Source: Daphnia carinata
Taxonomy: Eukaryota; Arthropoda; Branchiopoda; Diplostraca; Daphniidae
DNA length: 64,000 bases
NCBI RefSeq assembly: GCF_022539665.2
Contig: NC_081331.1
Location: forward strand, 1,956,501-2,020,500
Direction: 5' to 3'
Each line of letters opens with the position of its first letter. Within the stretch, counting starts at the first letter, position 1. The notes under the pieces are model-generated. The model did not search any database. It was given only the letters and a program-made list of their open reading frames with translations, and was not told the DNA's origin. Of the stretch, positions 12,504-26,813 are shown piece after piece. A program made the translations under genes and the position numbers.

Positions 12504-13772
12504 AGTTTTTGTTTACCTTGAATAAACAGAATAGACGTTGCAAATACTGTTTGCAAAAGAGATGTGCGAACTGATACACATCAACGTTGCGACGAATGTC
12601 AACAAAAAAAAACCCGTTGCTGATTAATATGTATATCTAACTAGTTCCATTCGCAGTGCGCTACTGCCGGAGCGGTGAGAAACAAAGCTGGCAAAGCCCA
12701 CGTACGTCCTACACTCACTACACCCATGGGCACACCCAACCCGAGAGGAAAAGACGGAGGGACCACAGCTGGCTTTTGGAAAGGGGTCGTTTTTTTTTGG
12801 TTTTTTTTTTTTCTTTTTTAGTTTAGTACAAGTCCAGGCTTCGCGCTGGAGAGACGTGCTTTCTCCTTGCTGCCCGTTTCTACATTTCTCTTTCATTCTC
12901 ATTTGCTTTTCATTTTTCGCCTTTCAGTCATCAAAAGTTTAGTTTTTCGTTCTGATTCAGCCTCTGCCTCCTCGCAAACTGTGTGTGTTTTTTTTTTTCC
13001 CGGTTTAGTGTTGCGTCTTTGGTGTTCGTGTGAGTGCAAGTGCTAGTCCCCACATTTTGTTCGCCCTCCCCCCTTCTTTCTTTTCCGAATCCTCCCCTTC
13101 CTCACTTTTTGTTGTTGTTGAAAAGAACCCGACGGGAGTTGAGCAGGCGCACCTTCCCTAAAAGACCTTAATAGACGAAACTAAGGTATCAAAGTCAAAG
13201 CTGTTTGGGTTATAGCTAACTTTTCCTTGTGTGTGTACGTATTCGTGACGACAGTCAGCCAATCGAGAAGAAGAAAAACAGGAAGAACGTACATTTCGCT
13301 TCCGTGTGTGCGTGCAAAGTGTGTTGTATTATCCACGAGACCGTGACTTTGAAAGCGAAACAGCCGTTTCCTTGGCCGGTTCGCTTGGCAAGTTTTTGTC
13401 TTTGCTTGAACGTGTCAAAAAAGAGTCAAATATATTTAAGAAAAAAAGAGAGTGACGCTTCCTCTCTCCCCCATTCGTTCGTGTTTTCTATCCCTCTATC
13501 GTGGGTGAAGGGCGATGACGAAAACGAACATGTCCGCCCGCTATCACTCCCGCTACTGATGTCGGGAGACCTATTTCTGAAACGTGGGCGTTATTCTCCT
13601 CTTATTTTTATTTATTCTTTTTCTTTCGTCGGCGATTTCAACTTGAAGAAATCATAACAACAAAAAGAAAAAGAGAAACTATCTCTTTTCTTGGTGGTGG
13701 TGGTGCCTTGTATTGGCTAAATTTGGCTCCATCTCTTTTCTCGCCTTTTTTTCCACCGTTTACTCCTACGCG

Positions 13773-13813
13773 CCCCCCCCCCCCTTTCCCCCTCTCTCTC
13801 TCTCTCTCTCTCT
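13773..13813. repeat. C12 run followed by (CT)n microsatellite
   Basis: Twelve C, then TTTCCCC, then about eleven CT units. It lies about 400 bases upstream of the Pde11 start codon. GA/CT repeats near arthropod promoters can bind GAGA-type factors, but that role is only a possibility here. Confidence 0.75.
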
Positions 13814-14206
13814 TGTATATCGCCGGCGTTCGTTTATAACGGGGGCTCGACGTTGCCATCCTATCTGCATAAAGTTTTTTTTGTTTTTTTTTTTAGTGCG
13901 TTTGTATGCGCCTGGTGCCCGTGTGGTTTCTCTACGTACGAAATTGAATTTCACGAGTCTGATATAGACATCATCGCGGTACAAGGACAAGAACCCGTCC
14001 ACTGTCCTTGGAAAGAAACGCTCGAAATCACCACATTATCAGCAAAAAAACCTTTATGATAGAGTGAAATCCGAAACCGTTAAAACAAAATAACTCGCGT
14101 TTCGAGGGTGAACAACATTCAGCATATAGCCAGTCTGATTAATCCATTCTTCTTCGCCGAACTGGAGAAGGTCATCTAGCACATCGTATTACCATAGCTA
14201 GCAGCC

Positions 14207-14866
14207 ATGCAGAGACCTAGGTGAGTGCCTAATTTTAATACATTCAACCTCCTAAAGCTTGATCCCCATTTTCAAACTCCCCCCCCCCGCTCCAATTCGA
14301 ACACGTACGTTCTTTTACATCCTCGTGTTATTGGATTATACTCGCGATTGTATCGTTGCTCAAATTTCATTAGTTTTCCCTTCGTCATGACATTACCACA
14401 ATATCGAAATACGAAGAAAAATGCAAGCCACCCAAGTCGTTCAATAGAAGATGTATCTTCTCTCTCGCCCAAGAACTGTGTTGTTTATTTGGTAAAAGCA
14501 TCATTAGTAGTCTTCGCTCATCGCACGTTATGGGTGTATACCATTACGTATTGTATAGAATCCAACGTCGTGCAGTTATAGTAAGGTTTTTTTTTTTTTT
14601 TTTTCGTTACTTTGGCCACTTAGCTGGTCCTGTTATGGCTGGTGACGTAGTTGGTCGCTGTTGGTTTGGATCGTATCCGGGTTTTGGTAGCAATTGAACT
14701 TTATCGTGTGACGTGCCTACTGATGGGAACGGTGTCGGTTGATGGCAACAAACGGCGCTTATTTCTTATACGATTGAACTTGCACGCTATTTGCTCGTCA
14801 ATCCGTTAAATCGATTCACGCAGATGCAAGCATGGATCCGTGTCGTTTTCCTTACTTCCTCAATTT

Positions 14867-14904
<38 letters not shown>

Positions 14905-17900
14905 ATTTTATCGATTGATTTATCGAGCGAAGATTTTGTATTGCTTTCCGGAATAGTGAAATAACAGAGGGATCAATAATTCGACAGGGAGTTGAAGCGC
15001 AACAGGAGCGCATGCATTTTTCAGTAAAAGTTTTGATGCCTGTCCTGCGGGAGATGGGCGTCTTTTTTTTTTTATCGGCTCCTCCCACGATTCAGGTTTT
15101 CATTGTACCATATGTCGAAAGCACAATTAATTTTTTTTTTTTTATTTATAAAAAATGATATGCATGTCCATCACCCGAGGACATAATAGCGCTGCTTTTT
15201 TATGTAATCCCACGAAAGCCAGTTTCGTTTTGTTCGTTCAGAGTTTTGATTCTCTGATTCTTGTTTTCATTTCTGCTACTTTGACTGTGAAATGGAAAAC
15301 ATCAAACTCTTTTTCGTTTTCCATTGCTCTTTTCTAATTTGTTCTCATTTTCTTTTTTTTTTTTGAATCGAAAGAAAAACGTAGAAAAAGGAGATTAGAA
15401 AGAAAGAGAGAAAAAAAAAAAAAAGAATGTGGACAAAAAAAGTGAACTTGTTCTCTCCTGTCACTTGTCAAGTTGATGATGTTTTCTTCTTTCTTTTCTT
15501 TACCTTTCCCAGAAAGAAAAAGAAAAACATTAAAGTGCAAAGCAAAAAATAAAAAATAAAAAATAAGCAGTGAGGAAAGGGGGGAGGGGGAAATAAATCA
15601 GGTAGACACAAGGTAAACTCTTTTTCTTTTCTTTCTTTGTTTTTACTTGTGTTTCCATTCCATTACACTTGGGGCGGTTTGAAACATTCGATGCCAGAAA
15701 ATTCTCTTTAGCTCGGGGAAAAGTGAAAGAAAGGGCGAGAAAATGACCTCGTATGGAAATGGAGGTCGTAGCGTTCGGTCAAAGGGGAAAAAAAAAAAAA
15801 TGCGCAAAAGAAAATTGAAAGAGAAACAGGGTGGGTAACGTTGGGGACAAATTCACGTTCGTTTTTTGTTTTTTCTTCATTCCGTTTCCTTTGTTGGCTG
15901 AGTTTTCTCTCGTTTTCTTAAAAGGTTATTTTTTTTTTTTTCGGTCGTGAGCGACGACGAACAACTGTTGACACGGGTGCGTTGTAAATGACCAAATATG
16001 GAACTCGACCGAAATGCACCTGACCTGGAAAAACAAAAAGGAATGAAAGAGAGAGAGAGAAAGAGAAAGAGAATAGAATAGAACAAACGAAGAGGGAAGG
16101 CGAAATGAAATAAAGCAGGTGTGTGTGAGTGTGTATTCCAGTATCTAGTCCTTTTCCCTATCTAATCTCACCACACCACCTTCGACACTGATTTGCATAA
16201 TTAAAGCTAAAGCACCTTTCATGTCATCAACGCTTGTTTTGAGAAAGGCAATGGGCATAACATCAAAACCGGATCAATCAAAATGAAAATGACGCCCGAA
16301 AGGTAATAAAAAACGTAATAATAGACACCGAGAAAAATGGGAGAGAGTCGTCTAATAGAAGAAAAAAACTGAAAAACGATATTCCTTACTGAAGAAACAA
16401 AAAAGAAAATTGTGGCCGGGGAAAGTGGAGTAATTTGGTTTGGAAGTGGGTGCCCCCAGTACCACCAGAGCGTCCACAGTTATGAGATTGTGTGTGTGTA
16501 TATATATATATATACAGATTATACATGTGTATATAATGGACGGGAATTCTAGGTCAAGGCATTTGATGCAAACTGATCACATTTTTATATAGCACTCTTT
16601 TTCCTCTTGTCTTTTTTTTTTTTTGTGATTCTCTTTTCTCTTTTGGGAAAATCCCCTAAAAAAAAAACACTAACATGAAAGCCATCAACTTGGACGCCAG
16701 AGCACAACAACATTAACAACAAACAAGCGCCATGTAAGGTCCTCCTGACAAGGCAACTTTTTATCCTTTAAAGAATTTGATCGTATTTCAGTAACAATAA
16801 GCCAACTTGCCTTGCCAATCCTCTCGCCCACTAGCGAATGAAATCAAGTGGCAAAGCTTCGGAGAAAGCAGTTTGAAAAGCTTTTATTGTTTATTTTTTT
16901 TTTATTTTTTTTGTAAGGCATCGTTCGATATGGCAGCAAAAGAAAGAAGAATGGAAGGTCTTTGTACTTTCTGTCAGACCTTTCAGATTTGGGGTGCGTT
17001 ACAAGATTTTGCGGTCCAACGCAAACACCAGGGAAAAAGGGGAAACTAAAAAAAAAAAAAAATGAATATTTACATGGAGAAAGAAAAAGAGTTAGCCATC
17101 GATCTATGTCCAGCTGGTGTAACACAGTCTCCTTTTAAACATTGTGGCTTCTTGCGCGTCCATTTCAAAATATACCAACCGCACCCCGAGGACATCGATG
17201 TCAAAAGGGGAAAAACATTTTTGAATTTTCTCCACAAATATAATTAATCATGGTCGCCTTAGATGCAAAGTCACAATTTAAAAAAAAACAAATTTATTTT
17301 GTTTGAACGGGCTATTTTTCGATTCTCGTTCCCTCCGTGTTAGTTAGAATTCACGTTGTTTCGCTGGTCACTGTTCCGCGGTTCTTCGGGATTCAGTTGT
17401 TACGTTATTTTTAGTGCATTTCAACTGTGAGACTCCGTCCGTCTCACCCAATTCCTTTTTGCAGTAAAAAAAAAAAAAATGTTCCATCGTTTCGCTCAGC
17501 TATCCAGTGAAATTGGTTCCAAATCTTTAATACGTCCGGTCACGAATTAATGGGACGAAATTCAAATGGTCGCGTGACACGCGAGAAAGAGACCCATTTT
17601 CATCAAGACTGGGAAGCAGGGCGAAAAAATGATTGCGGCAGAAAAGGGTCACTGTTACCTTATCTGGTAAAGATAAGAGAGTCGGAAGGCCCCCCCCCCC
17701 TCTTTTTTTTTTTTTTTTTTTTTTTAAATTCCCGAGGACAGAACACCACTAGATTTAGCTACTTGAGATTGCCGGTTTATTCAGATTGCCTTGTTTGATA
17801 TCTTAATATTCCCGACTTCAGGGACGTCGCAAATACAAGTTTCTTTTTCGTCTCTCTTTTTATGGCATTAGAAAATGAGACTCGCAATTTGGGCGGGTCA

Positions 17901-20900
17901 CGGCTACTGATGAGAGAGTCTCTTGTGAATGCACGATTTTTTTTTTTTTTTTTTGTATGTTCCCGCTTGTATTTTTCAGTGTTTTCTTGTTATCCCGATT
18001 TGCCAAGTGTGTTGTCGTCGTGTTGCGTATCTCGTTTCAAATCAAAAATGATTGTCTATCAATAAGTCTACGTCGTTTACAGTCGGGAGACCACCGGTAG
18101 GATCCTCGAAAAAAAATCAGTAAGTTTTTTAGGCTCTTCATTCGACCTCGCTACTATCTTTTGAATTGATCGTGAACTATTCGCATTGAACTTGCAAGAC
18201 TCTTTCATTACGAAACGAGAGATGATCTAACGGCTGGATACACCCGCCCTGCCAGTTGGCCAGAGGTGGTAGATGATAGGGCTCCCCTAGTGTTAGACAG
18301 TCATAACATACGACGTCACGGCAATGATTACCCCACGCGCGAGTGGAGCCGACTCGCTTTTATCGAATGAAAAGTGAAACAGCGTTTCATCAAGTCAGCC
18401 ACGGTCGACTTCACTGAATTTAGGCAGCCGACCGTGTGTGGGCCACACGTTCGGACCAACATCGTTTTGTATAGACTATCAAATTGATTCGAAATAAACG
18501 ACCTAATTCGACAGCACGAAAACCCGGGTGTGATTGAACGGGTAAGTAGAGGATGCGAAAGTTGTGCTGATGAAATCATTCCTTCGTTTTTCTTGGAATA
18601 TTTTCGTCTAGCCCGTTGAACGCAGCGATCTGTATAAACTAGGTCGGACAACAACAACAACAAAAAAAAATGATGACGCGTACGCTTTTTCTGGTTCATT
18701 TTTCATGGGCTGGCGCCACATAAACAACTACTTATTTACAACACGACTGTTGTTTTTCTTTTTTTTCCATTTCTCATCGACTATACGGGAGGTTTGCTAT
18801 GGAAACGCGTCCGCGTTGTTTTTTTCCTGGTATGTTTCGTATTCTACGTTAACGTTGCCGGTTCGGGATAACAAGGAAATAAAGGTCAGCTGGCATTGAA
18901 AATGTACGAAGCCATTTCTTATTATTATTATTATTTTTTTTTTACGGTTTTGTTTGTGTGTACATCTACAATCTAGCGATGTGAGTGATGATGTTCAATT
19001 ATTTAAAAGAAGTGGATGGATTCCAGTTGTCCGTACACCATCCACCAGCATTCTTTTTTCTTCTATCCTTTTTTGAATTTTGAGTGAACCAACCAATTTC
19101 CCCCATCGATCAGAACGAAATGTGTTTTAAAAACAAGTGGGTTTGGCTTTTCTTTTATTCTTTCTTTTTCGCGATTTACCAGCGAAAAAGGCACAACCGA
19201 CTTGGGACAAGCCAAAAAAAAAAAAAAAAGAGATGAGTTTAAGACACGAAGGAGAATCGATCAAGAACATGGAACAAACCACACGCCCAAAGGCTTCGCG
19301 ATGAGCTCTCTTTCTTTAGGTGAATGGCACCTCATGAGGCGGAAAACTGTCTCAAAAACAAGACATCCACCTTGAAGGAAAAACACGCTCGAGCTCTAAG
19401 TTACGGTCGTTGCATTCAGACTGACAAAAAGATCAATAGCACGATCACGAAACCAAACGCGGCCAGATTTGAATTGAATCCTTCTGTGACGTCTTTCCCT
19501 CGATCCTCTTGGGCCATCACGTTCAAGTGGCTCTCACCATTCTGCGAATCAAAGATCCTGTTTTGATCCCCTTTCCCATTTTTTGTTTTGGTTTCTGTCC
19601 TCAAAAAAAAACTGCCGTCGTTTTATTTTTCATTTTTTTTTTTTTATTTTTTTTTTTTTCGTCAGTCACCGCTATCCGCAAGTTGTTTTCTTTCGGTACA
19701 CAGCTGGATTGCGAGTAAGTAAAGGCGGTTGAGCGTGCGGCCGACGTGATGTTGTACAGATAAATGAAAAATTGTCGCACCCATGCCTGCGGCCGATCTC
19801 TTTTTCATTCCCAGTTATTGCTCTTGTTGTTGTTCTCTCTTTTCGGTTGCGCTTGACCTGATTAGTTGATGAACGCAACTTCCCGCGGCCTTGCCCCGTG
19901 CGTTCTCACAACACATTCGTTCCGCCCAAAGTTTGAAAGACTATTTTTTTTTCACGCAATAATCATTTGAATCAACGGCTGCATTGAGTTGTTCGTGTTG
20001 TTGGCTGTGTTCTCTTTGAAATCTTTGCTCCTCTTGTGTCATGCGAATCGTCACGCAACTCGTTCGTATCTCGGATCGTTCTGGATTCGGATGGGCGTGA
20101 ATTTTTGTGTGCAGGTGCGTCATCGTGACACGCGTCGCCAAAACTGACTTTAACTAGCTAATAACAATGAATCTGTTGTTGTGTTATTACTGTTTAGCTC
20201 CTTAACAATTGGATTCTTGGCTCTGGCGCAAGTTTCGTTTATCTTTTAAATTAGAAGATAAGAAATACAATTAGAGAAATGAGTAGGAAATCCAAAATCA
20301 GAGGTCGATTGCCATAACGAAACACCAATCCGGAATAAACATCCAAACTAGGAAAAAAAAACAAAATCCAGAATGCCTTGAACAGAAAAAAAAAAAAAAA
20401 AAAAAAAGAACAGCTTCCAAACGCGTGTAGTGACTAGAAAAATGGAAGTCGAGATACGAGAATCAAGCGAGAGGAGGAGAAAAAAAAAAAAAAAAAGGAA
20501 AGCGGAAACATCGTATTACTGATCAGCGGGGAAGTGAACGGAAACTGCTGGGCAAGTTCAATTCTCCTAAATGGGAAGGACGTGGACAGGGTATCTCGGA
20601 TCAATTGTTCTAATCCAACGTGACTGCCATGCTAAATACAGAAGTAAAAAACGGGGAAAAGAAACATTGACTCATTACATCGTACATCGATTCACTTGCC
20701 TTTTGTCAAGGACGACGAGCCCTGTTCCATCGAATCCAGTTCACCAGAAAACTAGAAAACCAAAGGGGGGTCTGTCAGCTGAGGGAGCAATGGTCGATAT
20801 ACTTGGATAACCTTAAACCATATTTTAAAAATTCCATGGCCACTTTTGTGAAGGGTTGAAGTGAAATCATTTATTTAACATTCGCGCTAGCTCTGCGTCC

Positions 20901-23900
20901 GTTCACGACACGAGGATCCATTTAAAAAAAAAAAAAAAAAAAAAAAGTGAAGATTGGCTGGAAGGAACTTTGTCCATCGGCCATATTAAATATTGATATA
21001 TCGACGGAAGTTTCCGTTCTACTTCACGCAACAACAAAGCAATAAGCCGCCGAGAAATATGGGAGGAGAAAACACTTTCTACAAGATTCAAACGAAATCG
21101 TACTGCCCGACACAACCCAAAGGTTTTTTTACTAGGAGATTGCTCATCCGTCAAGAGAATGGCCCTGTCAGCTTAGACTGTGCTGCTCGTCCCACAAATG
21201 AAAGGATTTCTTTTTTTTTTTTTTTTTTTTTTTCTCTTCTCGATTTGTTTTGCTACTTCAACAGTTTCATTCCATGTCTACCAAAGTTGGCGAAGAAACA
21301 AGCAATAAAAACAATATTTCGCCCAAGCATTTTGATCAATCGAGTGCGTCGCTTGTTTGTTGATTGGCAACGTGCCAGCCACCAGCATTTCGTTCGTGAT
21401 CGGCTCGCCAAGAAGTAGCGAGAAAAAGACAAACACCTCGTTAACATTGGTGGCAACAGTCATCACAATGAGGGCAAACTAAAAAAAAAACGGTGAAGAC
21501 GAGAACGACCTCTCAAACGCATCCGCTCGTGCAAAAATGAGAAACTAGCGCCAACAAACAACGGTTTCTGCTCTTTTTTTCTACCGACCTTTCATGTTAT
21601 TCCGCAAGGAAAGACGTAGTCTCCGCCGAACGTTCATTTGTTTCCACATCACAAATTTTTTAGACGTTCTAATCAAGCCGTTCATCCGTCTCCTTTTGGC
21701 CGTCTTTTAACAGATACATCAAATGTTGTATAGTCGCCAATCGGCTCTTTTTTTTAAATGTATTTTCGTCTTTTCACCCGGTCTCCAACTTTTCCACGCT
21801 CGTTCCGACCACGCATCAACATCTCGTGAATAATTAGGCCAAACTTTTATCAAAAAGTTCCCTTTGGCTTAAAAAAAAAAAAAAAAAAACTCGATCCCAT
21901 TAGAAAACAGCAGCTCAGCAACTAATAAAAAAAAACAAAAAAAAAAAAACGTTTTATTTTGCTTTTTATTTTATCATCGCATGACGTCGCGATCCTATTA
22001 CTTTACGCAAATCAAGTTCGACTGCGAGTCAGACTTGGCGGCCCGAATTGGACGCTGTGCACACAGACAGAGCCATGAGACAAGCAGATGCAGCATAGCG
22101 CGCGTGACGCAATTCACGTTCGGCAGCCGGGAGATACGGCAGCGAAAAGATTCATACCAGCCCTAAAAAGGGTGTACGTTCCTTAATGAGTTGCTTGACA
22201 ACTAAAGCAAAAAGGAGTTTTGTTTATATGTTTTTCTTTTTCTTTGATAGATTAAAAAGAACTTACGTAATCCAAATATTAATCCGTTTTGCGGGGCATC
22301 GTGTCTTGATTCAATTAATTTCATGCTCGTGGGCTATGTTGTTTTGTTTTGTTGTTTTTTTTTTTTTTTCTGGAAATTGGGAACGCTAGCGCTGTTCGAC
22401 GTCGAGCGGCAGAACTGCTGTGTGCTGCGCTCGTGTATAGTCTGTCAGGAGTTTTAGTCGCTGCCGCCTGTTAAGAAAGATAAGGTTCGTCGGATAAGTG
22501 GCTCGTTAACTTGTGTCACTCACTCGTCTGTCGACTGAACCGAAGCAAAACTAGCCCTGATACGAGAGCGATTCTCTCGAGCAAAAAAGAAAAAGGGGAA
22601 ACATTGTGTTGAACGCACCTGACGTTCTTCTTCTTCTTCTTTCGTATTCTATTCGTTTTGAAGCCTCTCTTAATGGATTGATGTGCTAGCGGATCTTACG
22701 GATTAGGTGGTCACTGTGTCCGCACGAGAGAAACAAATTGTGAATTGGCATTTAACGACCGGAGATGATTGAAACACAACGGTGACATTCTTTTTCCCTT
22801 TTGGAACCCAGTGCTGTATATATGACGTGATTTATCTGTGATAATAATTATGTCTGATGTCTGATCTATAAAGAATTTTGAATTAATTTTTTTGTTGTTT
22901 TTGACTTTTGTTTTTTAAGAAGCGGGCGCATTTCTGAGGGTTCCAAATTGGCCATGATTAACTCCGGCATATCAAGATCGTCTGCCAGCATGGACATCCC
23001 ATCGCCACCTGTTTCATGGACAACTCGCAGACAAACGGGTAAGGCATTTCAAATTTTTTTACTTAATAAGAGGAAACGCTGCCGAAATTTACGAAACAAA
23101 GAAAAAACAAACAATGAAAATGAAAACGGGAAAAATTGAAAAGAAAAAAAAAAAAAGACACGCCTCCCGCGTTCTTTGATTTTTTTGATACAAGGTTCCA
23201 ATCGATATCGGGAGTACGGTTTTTGATGGGCCACGTCCCGTTCGTGATTGCGGTATCGTTCGCCATCTATCATTCGTGTAGCTAAACTACAGGGATCGTG
23301 AATGTTGGCAAAAGGCAAGTTCCCGAAGGGGAACGGTACGTTCGTCTTATTGTCTCGTTGGTCGATGATAGATGTCGGCATTGGACGAAGCGGTTCCAAA
23401 AAAAAAAAATAATAAAATAAACGCCCAGACAAGCTAACAGAAACGCAAACATTATCGAGCAAAAGTCTGACTCACGGCTGCGTGTCAAATTTGAAAAAAA
23501 AAAAAAAAAAAAAAAACAAAAAAACAAAAAACAAAAACAGGTTCTTTTACAGTTTTACACATTTTCTGTTAGTAGGTCAAAATGCGATTAAGAATTTTTA
23601 ACGTTATCGCACGTACGCTCTTCTCTTGTTTTTGAGGCTCGCCTTATATCCCTTAAAAGAAATATCTGTAAAAGAGTGTGTTGTCTGTTCCTAACGATAC
23701 CATAAAATCTGGATGTTTTTGTCCAGTACGAAAGTGCGCGTGCTTGTTCAACGTCAAAGAGATCTATCGTTGGATAACGACAAAGACGAAACAACAAGCG
23801 AGAATCTTTTGGAAGCTTCTGCTTTATTCCTCTTTGTTGCTTGATGCTCTTATGGTCATACGTTGGTCTCATATTGAGTTCTCTTTCGGGGCGAACCCTC

Positions 23901-24206
23901 TTTCCCGCATCGGCTTATTGCTAGCCCGTCTCGACCGACAAACAACCAATACAATGTCGTTGGTTTCTGTTTCCTTCTACGTTAGTTATCCCACTTGCAT
24001 CGGATAAGTGACGCTTTGCCCGTTAGGTTTTTGTTTGCTACGTTTTTTCTTTTGTTCCACCGTTTCCTACCCGCTGGAGAAAAAAAAAGCAAAATAAAAC
24101 ACGCAAACACGAGAAAATGGGAACGAGTGGAAACACAGTAAACCACTGCAGGCGAAAACAGAATTTTCTAGATGGGGAAGACACTATTAAAAAAAATCTG
24201 CTGGCG

Positions 24207-24238
<32 letters not shown>

Positions 24239-26781
24239 TCTATTATCAGTGCGGGGAAGTTTTGGGGCTCACTGATCGATAACCTAGTAGTCGGCAAAAC
24301 AGTCCGGATTATGCGGGTTGTGGTGGGCGACTGCTTAAGGGACGGGCGTATTCTTTGGATGAGGAGCGTCTGTTGCTCGTTATTACATCCCGTGAACGTT
24401 GGCGTTGCGTTTCGTAGGATCTCAAAACCGCATTGTAAATCCCATTGGCGAAAAGCTGTTTTTCAACTTTTCCCTGATTTTGAAACAATTTCTTGTCATG
24501 TTCCTTTGTCGATAAAATGCGCGTTATAAAGAAATGTATAAAAATTGAATACGGATTTGAGTCGTCATCGCTAAGCCAAATGTTTCCTGTCTGTTCTTTT
24601 GCTCTCGTTCTCAAGCTGGATTATATGTGACATAGGTTTCCTTGGCCCGTCTCTCATCCCTTTTCTATACTTTTGTGAGAGCCTAATCGCGTTCCAGTCT
24701 TTCTTTAAGCTGCTTGTATTACGCTGTATGCTTTGGAGAATTTCAATGTTAGACGCCTAGTATTATCATGTCGTCTATGCGCAAGAAATGAAAGAACCGT
24801 AGGTTTCACATTCAAAGACATTTACGATCCGAACAAACTCAATGTGCTGTCTCGCATTTCACTACGGAGTCAGTCAAAGTTCAAGGCTGTTTTTCTTCTC
24901 CGGAAGCCAAACATTTTTCCAGAATTATTTCTTTTTCAAACGAGAGGAAAAACAGTCGGTTAAACAAAAAAAAAAAATTAAAAAAAATAAGGATACGATA
25001 GAAAGGAAAGTGGAGGAAGGCCAAAACGTTGTAAGAACATGCAGAAGAGAGCGTTTAGCCAGGTAGACAGACTGGCCAAGTGGCAGCAGTCACAACACGG
25101 AAGAAGTAAATGGAAGTGCACGCAGTAAAATCGGTTTGTCTGCCGTGCATTTGCTGCAACGATGTAGAGGGAAAAAACACGCCAAGTGGCTGTGCAACTA
25201 AAGCGAGTGCTCAGTGATCACGGATGCGGCTGTAAAAGGAGCGAAAGGCGAGCGCACGTCACGAACTGAATGAAACAGCAACAACAAAAAGGAACGAGTC
25301 ATGAATCGTTGTCTTGACATGGATCATACGAACGTTTCGTGTTAGCCTCGCAGTTGCAGGAACAGGACATGGAATGTTGCTGTTTGTTTTTTGTTTTTTT
25401 TGGCTCACGAATTCACTTGATTGAAGTTAGTGGCGGTTTGTTGCGTGCACAACTTTTTTTTTTTTTTAAATACATATTGATAATGAAGAAAGCGATCAAA
25501 AAAAATAAATAAATAAAACGTGCCAACGTCCCTCCGCAACAAGCTGGCGCATGGCGTTGAACAACCGAACCTCAAATTGGCTCTGTGGCACAACAAAAAT
25601 GACAAATGATGCAAGATTTCACTTGAATCGGTTTCTACCGGTTTCATTTTGTTCCTTTTTTTTTTGTTTTTTTTTTTGTGTTTTTCATTCGTTTTGTATT
25701 TCCGTGTGTGGCAATGCGATGCAATCGGGCATCTATTGGGTTTCGTTTTGATGGGGAGTTGAATAACTTGGAAGACATTTTTTGAACGTGAAACAAACAT
25801 GTATTTCGCTTGCGGGAGAAAAGCAGGGTGGTTCGCTTGTTCTTCCGCGTTTTCGGTTAAGAAAATCAATCAGGTAACGATTTCAGTTGCACAGAGAAGG
25901 TGGAGCAAAAGTTCAGAAAATGAGCCGACAGCGGTATCAGCCGAAGTCCGACTGATACCGCAATTGTCTTGTTGTTCGGGTCGCCGATCGAACAGGTCAA
26001 AAAACAATAGTGTCGGATGTCTGATTTTTTTCGTTGACCATTGAAAGTCGGCAACGGACATGCGAGTACAGCAAAAATAAATGTTTATATTTATTCTGGT
26101 AAGCGGGAAAAAAAAAAGCGGGAGGGAATGGCAAGTGGGCAAAGTCCAAAAGTCTTTGGGTACTCGAAAGCTATTTCGTTTCAGGGCGAAGTAGTAGGAA
26201 AGAAAAAGGTGCAATTCAATGGCAGCGAACAGTTCACTTGTCCATGCCCAACCCTGGGCATCTCTTAAAGGTGATTGTTATTTTTCTACTTTGAATTGCA
26301 TTTTTTTTTTTTTTTTTTAAACGTCATTTTTGTCGTAAGATCGTAATCTTCTTCTTTTTTTTCTTCACAGAGTATTTTGCGTTCTTCTATCGGCCTCAAT
26401 AAATTCATTTTAATTTCAGTTCTAGATTAGAATTTTTCTATTCAGCCCAATGGTGCACTTTATACCTAGCGCGTGTTTCATGAGGCGGCAAAAAGGGCTG
26501 ATTGTGGGAGGAAACTATTTCCGCACGCCATTGACGACCTCCCCAGATAACTGTTTCGTCGTTTATTTTTTATTTTTATTAACTCAGAAAACACAGAAAG
26601 GAATGTCCTAAAATAGATGCGAAAAAAAAAAAACAACACTATAAGTGAGAAAATAGTTGTATAGACACGGGGCATAACAACAGCTGTAGTCAAGGGCGCT
26701 CGATGTGTAGAAGAAAGTCTCCTTTTTTTCTTCTTCTTCTTCTAAATTTTCATTCGGGAGTTTTGTTGGCTGGTTGTACCC

Positions 26782-26813
<32 letters not shown>

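Larger units (their letters stand above)
12261..14206 (+). promoter_or_regulatory. Presumed promoter and 5' leader region of Pde11
   Basis: Nearly 2 kb upstream of the first Pde11 coding exon. It contains a C14 run (12490-12503), a C12 run and a (CT)n stretch (13773-13813), and T-rich pyrimidine tracts. Open frames here, such as 13229-13657, are low in complexity and match nothing. The leader probably has one or more non-coding exons. I could not fix a transcription start. Confidence 0.4.
14221..22922 (+). other. Pde11 intron 1 (8.7 kb)
   Basis: Begins GTGAGT and ends AAGAAG. It is filled with poly-T and poly-A runs, including 31 T at 14870-14900. Open frames are short and low in complexity, and I see no nested gene. 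The length suggests that 5' exons and enhancers are spread over the interval. Confidence 0.6.

Noticed and set aside
13229-13657. 142-codon plus-strand frame before Pde11
   Set aside because: Low-complexity composition and no homology; it lies in the presumed leader or promoter.
25405-25869. 154-codon minus-strand frame in Pde11 intron 2
   Set aside because: Carried by A-rich sequence giving Lys runs; no family features.
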